This document shows, in pieces, positions 1 through 8,051 of a DNA stretch of 64,000 nt. The position numbers and the translations under genes were made by a program. Each line of letters begins with the position of its first letter. Positions within the stretch are counted from its first letter, which is position 1. Source of the stretch: Candidatus Poribacteria bacterium (GTDB taxonomy: Bacteria > Poribacteria > WGA-4E > WGA-3G). The stretch is taken from positions 51,418 through 115,417 of the forward strand of contig VXPE01000122.1 of assembly GCA_009839745.1 (NCBI GenBank). The letters are read 5' to 3'. The notes beneath the pieces were generated by a model that saw only the letters and a program-made list of their open reading frames with translations, did not search any database and was not told where the DNA came from.

Positions 1-1
1 C

Positions 2-1156
2 CCTCTGTTCGTCTATGCCGTGTTCCTCCCGGGCAGTTTCGCCGAAGATGTGACGCAATGGCGTGTATTTGAAGGCGGTGCGGCATCCGTCGGCCCAACA
101 GCGATAAACGCTATAACTTTCTCTCCCGATGGCACACAACTCGCCATCGCAGATGTAAACGGTATTACCGTATATGACACCTATACCGGTGAAACACTTG
201 CGCTGCTACCGTCGTCAATAGGGCATGTGACGACCCTGGCATTCTCTCCCGATAACCGCACCGTTGCAAGTGCAGATGAAGATTCTACGATCCATCTCTG
301 GAATGCACAGACCCGTGAACACATAACAGACTTTACAAGCCACACTGATCCGGTTGTCGCGTTGGCATTCTCACCCGATGGCAAGACACTCGCCAGTGGA
401 AGTTTCAAGGAGATTCGTTTGTGGGATTTAACCTTGGGACAGATGCGCCGTGCGACAGTCCTTCACGGACATCGAGATATGGTTACCACGTTAGCATTCT
501 CACCCGATAGCAAGACGCTGGCGAGCGCGAGCTTTTATGGCACAATCCTATTATGGGATTTGGAAACTTTTCAACTCCGACACAATCTCTCCGCACATAC
601 CGACTCAATTTTGGCACTCGCCTTTTCGCCGGACAATCAAACCTTAGCGAGCGGTGGATATTGGAGTTCGGACGCGGAGAGCACAATTCGTATGTGGCAT
701 ATACACACCGGACATCTCCTCGTCACCTTTGAAGACCACACCACGCCGGTTCTTGCCTTAGCGTTTGCGTCGGAGGTCTACGGGGTTAATGGAAGTCACC
801 TTGTGAGTGCGGGTTGGGATAACACAATCCGTATGTGGGATTTATCCACCGGGCAGTTACAGGCAATATTTGAAGCGCATACCGCTCCCGTCCTCGCCTT
901 AGCGTTCCTACCGGATATCCACGGCTCTGATGAGAGAACACTCGCGAGCGCGAGTCTTGATGGCATAATCCAATTGAGACCTTTAACCAGTTCTCTGGTG
1001 CGGCTCCCATGGGATGTTAATAACGATGGTATCGTGAATATCTTGGATCTGACGTTTATTGCTTCGCGTTTCGGGGAAGATTCACCCGACCTCAACGGGG
1101 ACGGGATCGTCAATATTTTGGACCTGACGCTCATTGCCCGGCAGATTGGAGAATGA
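2..1156 (+). CDS. WD40 repeat protein with C-terminal dockerin repeats (5' truncated by window)
   Basis: The reading frame is open to the left edge, so the true start is upstream. A GTG at 20 is the first in-window start, but the residues before it (PLFVYAV) look like the end of a signal peptide. About seven WD40 blades follow, recognisable by recurring LAFSPDxxTLAS and xxLWDL motifs, so a beta-propeller is expected. The last 50 residues form two dockerin type I/EF-hand-like repeats (DVNNDGIVNILDL and DLNGDGIVNILDL), with Asp/Asn residues spaced as calcium ligands. Inferred: an exported or surface-anchored propeller that binds a partner through its dockerin. No cohesin is visible in this window. 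The next gene has its own promoter, so this gene probably ends its transcript. Confidence 0.85.
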   Translation, partial: PLFVYAVFLPGSFAEDVTQWRVFEGGAASVGPTAINAITFSPDGTQLAIADVNGITVYDTYTGETLALLPSSIGHVTTLAFSPDNRTVASADEDSTIHLWNAQTREHITDFTSHTDPVVALAFSPDGKTLASGSFKEIRLWDLTLGQMRRATVLHGHRDMVTTLAFSPDSKTLASASFYGTILLWDLETFQLRHNLSAHTDSILALAFSPDNQTLASGGYWSSDAESTIRMWHIHTGHLLVTFEDHTTPVLALAFASEVYGVNGSHLVSAGWDNTIRMWDLSTGQLQAIFEAHTAPVLALAFLPDIHGSDERTLASASLDGIIQLRPLTSSLVRLPWDVNNDGIVNILDLTFIASRFGEDSPDLNGDGIVNILDLTLIARQIGE

Positions 1157-1178
1157 AAAGGGGCAAAGGATTTGCGAC

Positions 1179-1207
1179 TTGACACACCTGGCGTTTTATG
1201 GTAGAAT
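1179..1207 (+). promoter_or_regulatory. Sigma70-type promoter for sppA
   Basis: TTGACA at 1179-1184, a 17-base spacer and TAGAAT at 1202-1207. It lies about 40 bases before the sppA ATG and just after the end of the WD40 gene. Confidence 0.75.
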
Positions 1208-1246
1208 GGTGAAGTCAAATTGGATGCCAAAAGAGAGGAAAAATTA

Positions 1247-3064
1247 ATGAGATTCTTACAAAAATGCGCGTTTCTACTGGCGTTGCTTGTGCTCGTCTCG
1301 CCGGTATTTGCTGAGGAACAGGCGACGGAAGAAACCGTTCCGCCCGTTAAAAAATATGTTGCGTTGACATTGGGGGGCACCTACACCGATACCAAAACAG
1401 TCAACACCTTTGGAACCTCCTCGACGAAGACGCTACGCGGGCTCTTTAAAAAATTAGATACACTCAAAACAGATGATGAAATTGCTGGGATTGTCTTCAA
1501 AATAGAGAATGTCAGCATGGGGTGGGCAACGCTTCAAGAAATTCGCAATAAACTTCACGAATTGCGGGAAACCGAAAAAGAGACGATCGGGTATCTGGAA
1601 AGCGGTGGTAATGCCGAATATCTCCTCGCTGCTGCGATGGAGCGTGTTGTCCTGATGCCTGCCGGAAGCCTCAATTTAACGGGCTTACGCGCCGAAGTGC
1701 TTTTCTATAAGGGACTGCTGGACAAGTTGGACATCGAAGCCGATATGTTGGCGATGGGAAAATACAAGTCGGGTGTTGAACCCTATATGCGGGACGGCAT
1801 GTCTGATGCGTTTCGTGAGTCGATGACCGCGCTATTGGACGATTTATACGCCCAATTGCTGGCACACATTGCTGAGAGCCGAGACGGTATCACCGCTGAG
1901 GAGGTGTCGAATTTAATAAATAGTGGTCCGTTCACGGCGGAAGAAGCACATCAGGAGCACTTGGTTGATGCGTTGCAATACTACGACGAACTCCTTGAGA
2001 CCCTAAAGACAGCGTCTCCAGACGAAGATGTTCAGGTGGTCAAGCCGGATTACGAGCGTAAGCGAAAAGTACCGGATATGAACAGTTTCGCCGGACTCAT
2101 GCAACTACTTAGTATGTTGAACCCACCGCAACGGGCAAAAAGCACGGCGGAAAATCAGATCGCACTTATTTATGCGGATGGACCCATTTTACCGGATATT
2201 GATCAGTTATTTCCTTCAACGTCAGTGATTATGCCGAGCACGCTGAAGGAGGCGTTCGAGAAAGCGCGCACCGATGATACCGTTCGGGCAGTTGTGCTAC
2301 GTATAGACAGTCCGGGGGGTTCTGCGCTCGCCTCGGATCTGATTTGGCGGGAAGTAATGCTCACACAACGCGAAAAGCCGGTTGTCGTTTCTATGGGAGA
2401 TGTCGCGGCATCGGGTGGCTATTATATTGCAATGGCGGCTGGGACCATCGTCGCACACCCAAGCACACTGACGGGTTCAATCGGTGTGTTCGGTGGTAAG
2501 CTGAACATGAAGGGATTTTATAACAAAATCGGTTTGACGAAAGAGATCATCGCACACGGTCAGAACGCGACCCTCTATTCGGATTACGGCGGCTTTACAC
2601 CGACCGAACGGGAACGCGTCGAAAAGATGATGAAAACGGTGTATAAGGATTTTGTCAGTAAGGCGGCGGAAGGCAGAAACAAATCCTTTGATGAAGTCGA
2701 TGAGATCGCGCAAGGGCGCGTCTGGACAGGTAAACAGGCGAAAGCACTTGGACTCGTTGATGAATTCGGCGGGCTTGAGACTGCGCTGTCTATCGCTAAA
2801 GAACAGGCGGGTTTTGCCGATGATGAAGAAGTTAACCTTATCGTGTTACCGAAGCAGAAACCTTTTTTTGAGCAACTCATGGAACGGATGATCGAGGACA
2901 TGGAGGGTTCGGTTCAGTTACCACTCGAATTGACAGCGAGTCATCCTGCCTTGTCCGTATTCGGTAATCGGTGGCAGCATGTCGTCACGTGGTTGAGCCT
3001 GTTTGGTTTTGAAGATGGGACACAAGTGGTAACAATTTTACCTTATGACGTTTTAATTCGGTGA
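1247..3064 (+). CDS. sppA: Signal peptide peptidase SppA, long (two-domain) form
   Basis: A membrane-associated serine protease of family S49 that degrades leftover signal peptides. The ATG at 1247 is chosen because AGAGAGGA lies just upstream; a TTG at 1220 is in frame but has no support. Residues 1-22 form a signal peptide or anchor. The protein has about 605 residues, typical of the 67-kDa type with tandem domains. The catalytic Lys lies in the N-terminal domain (K174 in GKYKSGVEPY), and the nucleophilic Ser in the C-terminal domain (S389 in DVAASGGYY), as in E. coli SppA. The GSIGVFGGK segment after the Ser is also typical. The gene has its own promoter, and the next gene starts 4 bases after its stop, so co-transcription with the dioxygenase is likely. 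Confidence 0.95.
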   Translation: MRFLQKCAFLLALLVLVSPVFAEEQATEETVPPVKKYVALTLGGTYTDTKTVNTFGTSSTKTLRGLFKKLDTLKTDDEIAGIVFKIENVSMGWATLQEIRNKLHELRETEKETIGYLESGGNAEYLLAAAMERVVLMPAGSLNLTGLRAEVLFYKGLLDKLDIEADMLAMGKYKSGVEPYMRDGMSDAFRESMTALLDDLYAQLLAHIAESRDGITAEEVSNLINSGPFTAEEAHQEHLVDALQYYDELLETLKTASPDEDVQVVKPDYERKRKVPDMNSFAGLMQLLSMLNPPQRAKSTAENQIALIYADGPILPDIDQLFPSTSVIMPSTLKEAFEKARTDDTVRAVVLRIDSPGGSALASDLIWREVMLTQREKPVVVSMGDVAASGGYYIAMAAGTIVAHPSTLTGSIGVFGGKLNMKGFYNKIGLTKEIIAHGQNATLYSDYGGFTPTERERVEKMMKTVYKDFVSKAAEGRNKSFDEVDEIAQGRVWTGKQAKALGLVDEFGGLETALSIAKEQAGFADDEEVNLIVLPKQKPFFEQLMERMIEDMEGSVQLPLELTASHPALSVFGNRWQHVVTWLSLFGFEDGTQVVTILPYDVLIR

Positions 3065-3067
3065 ACT

Positions 3068-3853
3068 ATGCAATCTAACGACAATTTGCACGTTGATGTA
3101 ACTGATGAACAGATCGCCTTCTTTCGAGAAAACGGATACCTGAGCATTCCACGTATTACAACAGAAGCAGAGGTAGAATGGCTCAAAGGCATCTACGATG
3201 AACTCTTCACGGAACGGACTGGCGAAGCGGAGGGACGGTATTTCGATCTTGCGGGTCCGCGTGCGCATACCGGACGAGAGACGTTGCCGCAGGTGTTAGG
3301 TCCAGAGGCGCGATTCCCGGAACTCCGTGAGACTGTCTATTTCCGAAACGCGCAGCGGCTCGCCGCGAAATTGCTCCGTGTGTCAACTGACAAGGTGAGC
3401 GGCGGTGGACACATGATTTTGAAGCCTGCGCATTATGGCAATGAAACGCCGTGGCATCAAGATGAGGCGTATTGGAATCCAGAGGTGCTACCGCACAGTC
3501 TGAGTGTTTGGCTGCCACTTGATAAGGCGACAGTTGAAAGTGGGTGTCTCCAATTTATCCCGAAATCTCACAAAGGCGGGGTGCGTTGGCATCGGCACAT
3601 TGACAACGATCCACTCGTGCACGGGTTGGTGACAGATGATGTTGATGTATCCGAGGCAGTGGCATGCCCGATACCGGCAGGCGGTGCGACTTTCCATCAC
3701 TGTCGGACTTTGCACTATTCTGCGCCGAACCGGACACCGGAAGCACGTAGAGCGTATATTCTCGTCTTTGGTGGACCCCCTAAGAAACTGGATACACCGG
3801 CGCATCGTCCATGGCAAAAGGAAGAACAGGAGGCACTTTTGGATCGATGCTGA
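3068..3853 (+). CDS. Phytanoyl-CoA dioxygenase (PhyH) family protein
   Basis: A predicted Fe(II)/2-oxoglutarate-dependent oxygenase. The double-stranded beta-helix iron site is visible: H130-x-D132 in PWHQDEAYW and a distal His in the HHCRTLHYSAPN segment near the C-terminus. The N-terminal FFRENGYLSIPR is the usual PhyH opening. The length of 261 residues is normal. It starts 4 bases after sppA. The substrate cannot be told from sequence: this superfamily hydroxylates lipids, osmolytes and secondary metabolites and is strongly expanded in poribacterial genomes. Four PhyH genes occur in this window and they are divergent, so each probably has its own substrate. Confidence 0.9.
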   Translation: MQSNDNLHVDVTDEQIAFFRENGYLSIPRITTEAEVEWLKGIYDELFTERTGEAEGRYFDLAGPRAHTGRETLPQVLGPEARFPELRETVYFRNAQRLAAKLLRVSTDKVSGGGHMILKPAHYGNETPWHQDEAYWNPEVLPHSLSVWLPLDKATVESGCLQFIPKSHKGGVRWHRHIDNDPLVHGLVTDDVDVSEAVACPIPAGGATFHHCRTLHYSAPNRTPEARRAYILVFGGPPKKLDTPAHRPWQKEEQEALLDRC

Positions 3854-3889
3854 CAACGGAGGCATCGCCAAGAGTACATAGTTAAAAAA

Positions 3890-4912
3890 ATGAAAATTAT
3901 TTGTACGGGTATCAGTTGTTCAGGACGTAAGGAGCTGATGGCGAATTTTAAGATACTGTGCATGAAACGGAAGTTGAACATCGGTTTCTTCAATGTCGGC
4001 GATGTGATGCACCGTGTTGCTGCGGAGGCGCGTGTCCATTTTACGGACAAAGTGCTTGATTCGGATCCTGCGGTTTTATCATTGGCACGGCGCACGGCTT
4101 TCTATGAAATCGCTCGGCGCGCCGAGGATTATGAGCATGCTGTCATTGGATTACACGCCTGTTTCCGGTGGCGCGGGAGCCTTATTGAGGGATTTTCTTT
4201 TAAAGATATTGATATTCTTCTACCGGATCTGCTGATTAACGTTGTTGACAACATCACCGATATATCGGAACGGATGGAAAACACGTCCCAATGGGAAGGG
4301 ATGGGTAAAGCGGCACTCAACGTCTGGTTGGATGAAGAAGAGTTCCTGACGCGGCAACTTGCACATTTCACGGAGAAACCCCATTATACCGTTGCGAGAC
4401 AACACACTCTCGAAAATTTTTATGAACTCCTCTTTTCACCGAAGCCGAAATTTTACCTCAGCTACCCCATCACGCTCCTGAGAGATACGCCGAAGGAAAT
4501 TGAGAAGATCCGCGAGATTGGAGAAAAACTGAGCCGTTCCTTCATTGTCTTCGATCCGCTCACGATCAAGGATATGGAACTCGTTACCCTCACGAAAGAT
4601 GAAAGTGCTGATGCCCCACGCGTGAGTGAAATGGGTGAGGAAGTGATTGAACAGATTCAAACCCGAACGATCTCACGGGATTATCAGTTCGTTCACCAGA
4701 GCGATTTCGTAGTTGTGATTTATCCGACGGATAAGTTATCGCCGGGCGTTCTGAGCGAGATGAATTACGCTTCCCGCCATAACAAGCCTGTATATGCGGT
4801 TTATCCTGGAACCCGGAGTATCTTTTTCGAGAACTTGTGTGATCGGATTTTTGATACATTTGAGGAGTTGGCGGATTTTCTGATTACTACCTATAAGACG
4901 GACGCAGGTTGA
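3890..4912 (+). CDS. P-loop (adenylate-kinase-like) N-domain fused to nucleoside deoxyribosyltransferase-like C-domain
   Basis: The first strand ends in a degenerate Walker A, GISCSGRKE at residues 7-15, where the usual GK[ST] reads GRK. The N-terminal half otherwise resembles archaeal-type adenylate kinases or other P-loop kinases. The C-terminal half, from about residue 187, opens with KFYLSYPITLL and later has QSDFVVVIYP followed by LSEMNYASRHNKPVYAV. This is the fold signature of nucleoside 2-deoxyribosyltransferase-like proteins: strand, a 'D-VV' strand and an E-x-x-x-A helix. No full-length match comes to mind. Inferred: a nucleotide-binding or nucleotide-processing protein. It lies 36 bases after a PhyH gene with no clear Shine-Dalgarno sequence close to the ATG. 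Confidence 0.6.
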   Translation: MKIICTGISCSGRKELMANFKILCMKRKLNIGFFNVGDVMHRVAAEARVHFTDKVLDSDPAVLSLARRTAFYEIARRAEDYEHAVIGLHACFRWRGSLIEGFSFKDIDILLPDLLINVVDNITDISERMENTSQWEGMGKAALNVWLDEEEFLTRQLAHFTEKPHYTVARQHTLENFYELLFSPKPKFYLSYPITLLRDTPKEIEKIREIGEKLSRSFIVFDPLTIKDMELVTLTKDESADAPRVSEMGEEVIEQIQTRTISRDYQFVHQSDFVVVIYPTDKLSPGVLSEMNYASRHNKPVYAVYPGTRSIFFENLCDRIFDTFEELADFLITTYKTDAG

Positions 4913-4966
4913 AAGTTTTAGATTCTTAACCTTCACACGGGGTGCGGAAAGGGCATGAAATCTTTG

Positions 4967-5035
4967 TTAGAATCCGCAGAAATACGCAGAAACACCCTAT
5001 CAAAGCCCCCTATCAAAAACCCCAAGCAAATAAAC
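4967..5035 (-). repeat. Dispersed composite repeat, partial copy (reverse orientation)
   Basis: Read on the minus strand, this stretch contains TTGCTTGGGGTTTTTGATAG and GGGTGTTTCTGCGTATTTC, both shared with the copy at 58643-58796. The TTTCTGCGTA unit is repeated within it. It lies in the 286-base gap before the next gene. Confidence 0.6.
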
Positions 5036-5088
5036 TCTCCGGGATCCAAGAGGGATATTGGAGTGTGCGAGGTTTGTGCATAGAATCC

Positions 5089-5122
5089 GGCGCGGTTGCA
5101 AACCGTGCCTACCGGACCTGGG
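5089..5122. repeat. REP-like hairpin (GCGGTT/AACCG type)
   Basis: GGCGCGGTT pairs imperfectly with AAACCGTGCC, followed by TACCGGACCTGGG. The same stem, CTACC foot and GGACCTGGG tail recur at 17408, and diverged versions occur at 30567 and 38556. Confidence 0.65.
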
Positions 5123-5198
5123 ACCGCGTCTATTATTTTTTGACACCCGTGATGCGTTGGAGCATCGACCCTACTATCGTTATAGAAAGGTTTATCTT

Positions 5199-5732
5199 AT
5201 GGCTGATGCCTATTACACGACTGACGAATCTCATTACAATGAGTGTCTTGAGAAAGGAACTATTGTTCCGATAAAAGATTGGTATGGTAAAAGGTTTTGC
5301 ATCGAGGATTTTTTAGCTGGTGATCACCAGTACATTTTTATGTTTGTCAATGACCGCTACAGTATTTTTGACGAGAACGGAAAGGATCAAACTTTCGGTT
5401 TTGTCTTGGACGCTGAGTCATTGGTTACAGAGAGCAATGCGCTTGTAGGACCGGATTTGATAAACAAGTATCGCTCTCTGATTAACGAGTGTGCAACGCT
5501 TTCTGTTGAACAAAACCCGGTGCTCAAAAATGTCCAATTGATTATTCGAGGCGTGCTTGCTGGTGCTGTTACCGAACCCGGGGTTGCTGAGACGATGCTG
5601 CTTTTCAGAACGCGTGTATCTGAACTTCAAAACGAACATCGTTGTCAGGGAGAGGCGGCACTGAAACTTTTGCGAGAATCAACGGAGCCGCTGGAACTGC
5701 TCATCGGCGGGAATTCACCAGCATCCAGATAG
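5199..5732 (+). CDS. Hypothetical protein, 177 residues
   Basis: No family recognised. The ATG at 5199 is preceded by AGAAAGG at 5184-5190. The longer open frame back to 5058 runs through a dispersed hairpin repeat and is not believed. The product is acidic and apparently soluble, with no signal peptide or membrane segment. It begins MADAYYTTDESHYNECLEK and has a strand-rich first half (DHQYIFMFVNDRYSIFDENG) and a helical second half (KYRSLINECATL, VSELQNEHRCQ). It is followed after 18 bases by the RimK-type gene. The context gives no function. Confidence 0.6.
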   Translation: MADAYYTTDESHYNECLEKGTIVPIKDWYGKRFCIEDFLAGDHQYIFMFVNDRYSIFDENGKDQTFGFVLDAESLVTESNALVGPDLINKYRSLINECATLSVEQNPVLKNVQLIIRGVLAGAVTEPGVAETMLLFRTRVSELQNEHRCQGEAALKLLRESTEPLELLIGGNSPASR

Positions 5733-5750
5733 CATTATATCTCTATCCAT

Positions 5751-6632
5751 ATGAAAATCGGTATCCTCTCACGGGGACCTCAAAACCACTCCACACGCAG
5801 GCTTAGCGAAACTGCCCTCACTGCAGGACACACCGCAGAAATTTTAGATCCCTTCGGTTTCTATCTCCATATCGGTGGCACCGGTAACCGTATGACTTAT
5901 CACGGGAAACCGGCAGAAGACTTTGATGTCATCGTGCCGCGACTCAGTCGGACGACAGCGCAATACGGCGAAGAGGTCTTGGCGCATTTTGAATGGGTCG
6001 GAACACTTGTGGTGAATCGGGCAAAAGCGATTGCGGCGGCACGCCATAAATTTCACTCCTTACGTATCCTTGCACAGCACGGCTTACCTATCCCACCGAG
6101 TCTCACCGTCGGTTCCGCTACGTTTTTAGAAGACGCTGTGGCGGAAGTCGGGACGTATCCCTTTATTTTAAAACCGTTTCACGGCACACACGGCACGGGT
6201 GTTATGTTGTTAGATACACCGACATCGCTCACGTCGGCTGTAGATGCGCTGTGTGATCTGCATCAGGACTATGTCATCCAACCGTTTATTGCGGAAGCCG
6301 GTGGCGTTGATATCCGTGTTTTTGTTGTAGGCGGTGAAGTCGTTGCGGCGATGAAAAGGAGTGCGCCTCCCGGTGAATTCCGAGCGAATATTCATAAAGG
6401 GGCATCTGGAGAGGCTATAGCACTGACAGACGAATACACGCGCTTGGCTATAGTAGCGGCAGCAGCACTGGAATTGGAGATAGCCGGGGTCGATCTACTT
6501 CAGACAAATGAGGGTCCCGTTGTTCTGGAAGTCAATCCATCGCCGGGATTTGAGGAGTTGGAGTCAGTCACAGGCATCGATATCGCGGATGCGATTATTG
6601 AATTTGTAACGGCGTTCGCACAAGAAAGTTAA
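5751..6632 (+). CDS. rimK: RimK-family ATP-grasp ligase (alpha-L-glutamate ligase-like)
   Basis: A cytoplasmic ATP-grasp amino-acid ligase of the RimK type, which adds glutamate to ribosomal protein S6 or to other acceptors. The N-terminal pre-ATP-grasp domain opens MKIGILSRGPQN. The ATP-grasp core shows FILKPFHGTHGTGVML (lysine plus glycine-rich loop), VIQPFIAEAGGVDIRVFVV, the KRSAPPGEFRANIHKGA segment and the metal-binding VVLEVNPSPGFEELE. The length of 293 residues matches RimK. The gene assignment is good at family level, but the acceptor in this organism is unknown. No rpsF (S6 gene) is nearby. It is followed 43 bases later by a glycosyltransferase. Confidence 0.85.
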   Translation: MKIGILSRGPQNHSTRRLSETALTAGHTAEILDPFGFYLHIGGTGNRMTYHGKPAEDFDVIVPRLSRTTAQYGEEVLAHFEWVGTLVVNRAKAIAAARHKFHSLRILAQHGLPIPPSLTVGSATFLEDAVAEVGTYPFILKPFHGTHGTGVMLLDTPTSLTSAVDALCDLHQDYVIQPFIAEAGGVDIRVFVVGGEVVAAMKRSAPPGEFRANIHKGASGEAIALTDEYTRLAIVAAAALELEIAGVDLLQTNEGPVVLEVNPSPGFEELESVTGIDIADAIIEFVTAFAQES

Positions 6633-6675
6633 AAAGTGTGTCGCCTGAAACGAAGTGGAAGACGGATCTACGGAA

Positions 6676-7872
6676 ATGGGCATCAAACCTTCAAGTCACC
6701 TCACCGAACCGCAAGGAAAGTTAAAAATATTGATGTTCAATCACGAATTTCCACCGATTGGTGGAGGTGGTGGTTGGGTCAGCTACTTTTTAGGTAAACA
6801 CTTCGCGGCGGCGGGGCATGAAGTGCATCTGATTACCTCTCAGTTTCGTGAGTGTCCAACAGCTGAGAAAATGGAGGGTTTTCATGTGCATCGTGTGCGT
6901 GCACTTCGGAAGAATCGCGATGTGTGTGCGGTCCACGAAATGCTGACTTACGCGGTGAGTTCAAGTCTCTACGGTTTGCGATTTGCGAAACAGTTCCAAC
7001 CGGACATCGTTCAGGTCTTTTTTGGTATCCCTGCGGGGGGTGGTGCGTATCTTCTCCAGAAACGCCGCGGTGTGCCATACGTCGTGTTTTTAGGGGGACG
7101 TGATGTGCCGAGTCGCAATCCGGATCCGCCCTATTATCGGTGGTTATATCTACTGCTGAAGCCGATCATCCGAGCGATTTGGGGCAACGCATCAGCGGTT
7201 GTGGCGTGTAGTGACGGTTTACGCGAACTGGCGAGAGAGACGGATTCGGTTGTGAAAATGGACGTGATCCCTGATGGCTTGGATTTAGGACGTTTTGAGC
7301 CGGTTCACCGCGATGCCTGTCCGGAAAAGGTCCGAGTGCTCACAATTGGGAGGCTTATCCCGCGCAAAGGCTTCCAATTTCTGATTCGCGCGCTTCCCCA
7401 AATCATTGAAAACGCGGGAACCGATGACTTTGAAATCGAAATTGTCGGCGATGGACCGTATCAGGGGGAACTTCTGAAATTGTCAGAAGATCTCGGCGTA
7501 GCGTCACATATCCGATTCGCGGGTTCAGTGCCGTATTCGGAATTGCCACAAAAGTATCGTGATGCTGACGTTTTCATTTTGCCCTCGCTCGCGGAGGGGA
7601 TGCCGCTTGTTGTTTTGGAGGCGATGGGGACGGGGTTGCCGATCGTTGCCAGCCGCGTTCAAGGGATTGATGAACTCGTGGTGGAGGGTGTTAATGGTGC
7701 ACTGTTCGACGCCGGTGATGTTGACGGACTTGCACACTCGCTGGTCAAACTGATTAACGCCGGTGAAGGTCGTATTGAGATGGGTAAAGCGAGTGTTGAA
7801 CGTGTTAAGCCCTACGATTGGAAACACATCGCAGACGCTTATTTAGCCCTTTACGATGATATTTTAGAATAG
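6676..7872 (+). CDS. Glycosyltransferase family 4 (GT-B fold)
   Basis: Transfers a sugar from a nucleotide-sugar donor, retaining mechanism. The N-terminal Rossmann domain opens MFNHEFPPIGGGGGWV, the acceptor-side glycine loop of GT4 enzymes. The donor domain begins VLTIGRLIPRKGFQFLIRAL and contains the E-x7-E motif in EGMPLVVLE. The start is uncertain: GTG 6655, ATG 6676, TTG 6730 and ATG 6733 are all in frame. Homologues of this type usually begin just before the FNHEFPP motif, and the stretch 6648-6728 carries dispersed-repeat motifs including a Shine-Dalgarno-like AAGGA at 6713, so 6730 or 6733 may be the real start. Probably acts in exopolysaccharide or envelope glycan synthesis. Confidence 0.88.
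   Translation: MGIKPSSHLTEPQGKLKILMFNHEFPPIGGGGGWVSYFLGKHFAAAGHEVHLITSQFRECPTAEKMEGFHVHRVRALRKNRDVCAVHEMLTYAVSSSLYGLRFAKQFQPDIVQVFFGIPAGGGAYLLQKRRGVPYVVFLGGRDVPSRNPDPPYYRWLYLLLKPIIRAIWGNASAVVACSDGLRELARETDSVVKMDVIPDGLDLGRFEPVHRDACPEKVRVLTIGRLIPRKGFQFLIRALPQIIENAGTDDFEIEIVGDGPYQGELLKLSEDLGVASHIRFAGSVPYSELPQKYRDADVFILPSLAEGMPLVVLEAMGTGLPIVASRVQGIDELVVEGVNGALFDAGDVDGLAHSLVKLINAGEGRIEMGKASVERVKPYDWKHIADAYLALYDDILE
6705..6728 (+). repeat. CCGCAAGG-ATTAAAAA motif, copy 1
   Basis: ACCGAACCGCAAGGAAAG followed by TTAAAAA. It matches the segment in front of the sulfatase at 25110 and, in reverse, those at 15328, 17275, 40366 and 58643. It offers an AAGGA ribosome site for the internal glycosyltransferase starts at 6730/6733. 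Confidence 0.55.
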
Positions 7873-7898
7873 CGGCCAGCAATCAGAAAGCGGATGTG

Positions 7899-7942
7899 AA
7901 AGTTTCAAAGTTGTAAAGTGTGCTAAAGTTTCAAAGTTGTAA
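7899..7942. repeat. Short direct repeat, two 18-base copies
   Basis: AAAGTTTCAAAGTTGTAA occurs at 7899-7916 and again at 7925-7942 in the 179-base gap between the glycosyltransferase and the next gene. Nothing else is seen in the gap. Confidence 0.7.
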
Positions 7943-8051
7943 GGTTGTCAGAAGTGATGAAACCCTCTTTGCTGATAGAAACCGAAAGCGAATAAAGTGA
8001 ACGTGCTGATAACCAATAGCCAAATCGAAAATGGAGGTTTAAACGTAAAAA

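Noticed and set aside
5058..5198. N-terminal extension of the hypothetical protein at 5199
   Set aside because: The extra codons run through a dispersed hairpin repeat, and the ribosome site favours ATG 5199.
6633..6675. GTG at 6655 as the glycosyltransferase start
   Set aside because: The GAAACGAAGTGGAA around it recurs at 30491 and 38661 (and, shortened, at 58665), so it is repeat sequence rather than a conserved N-terminus.
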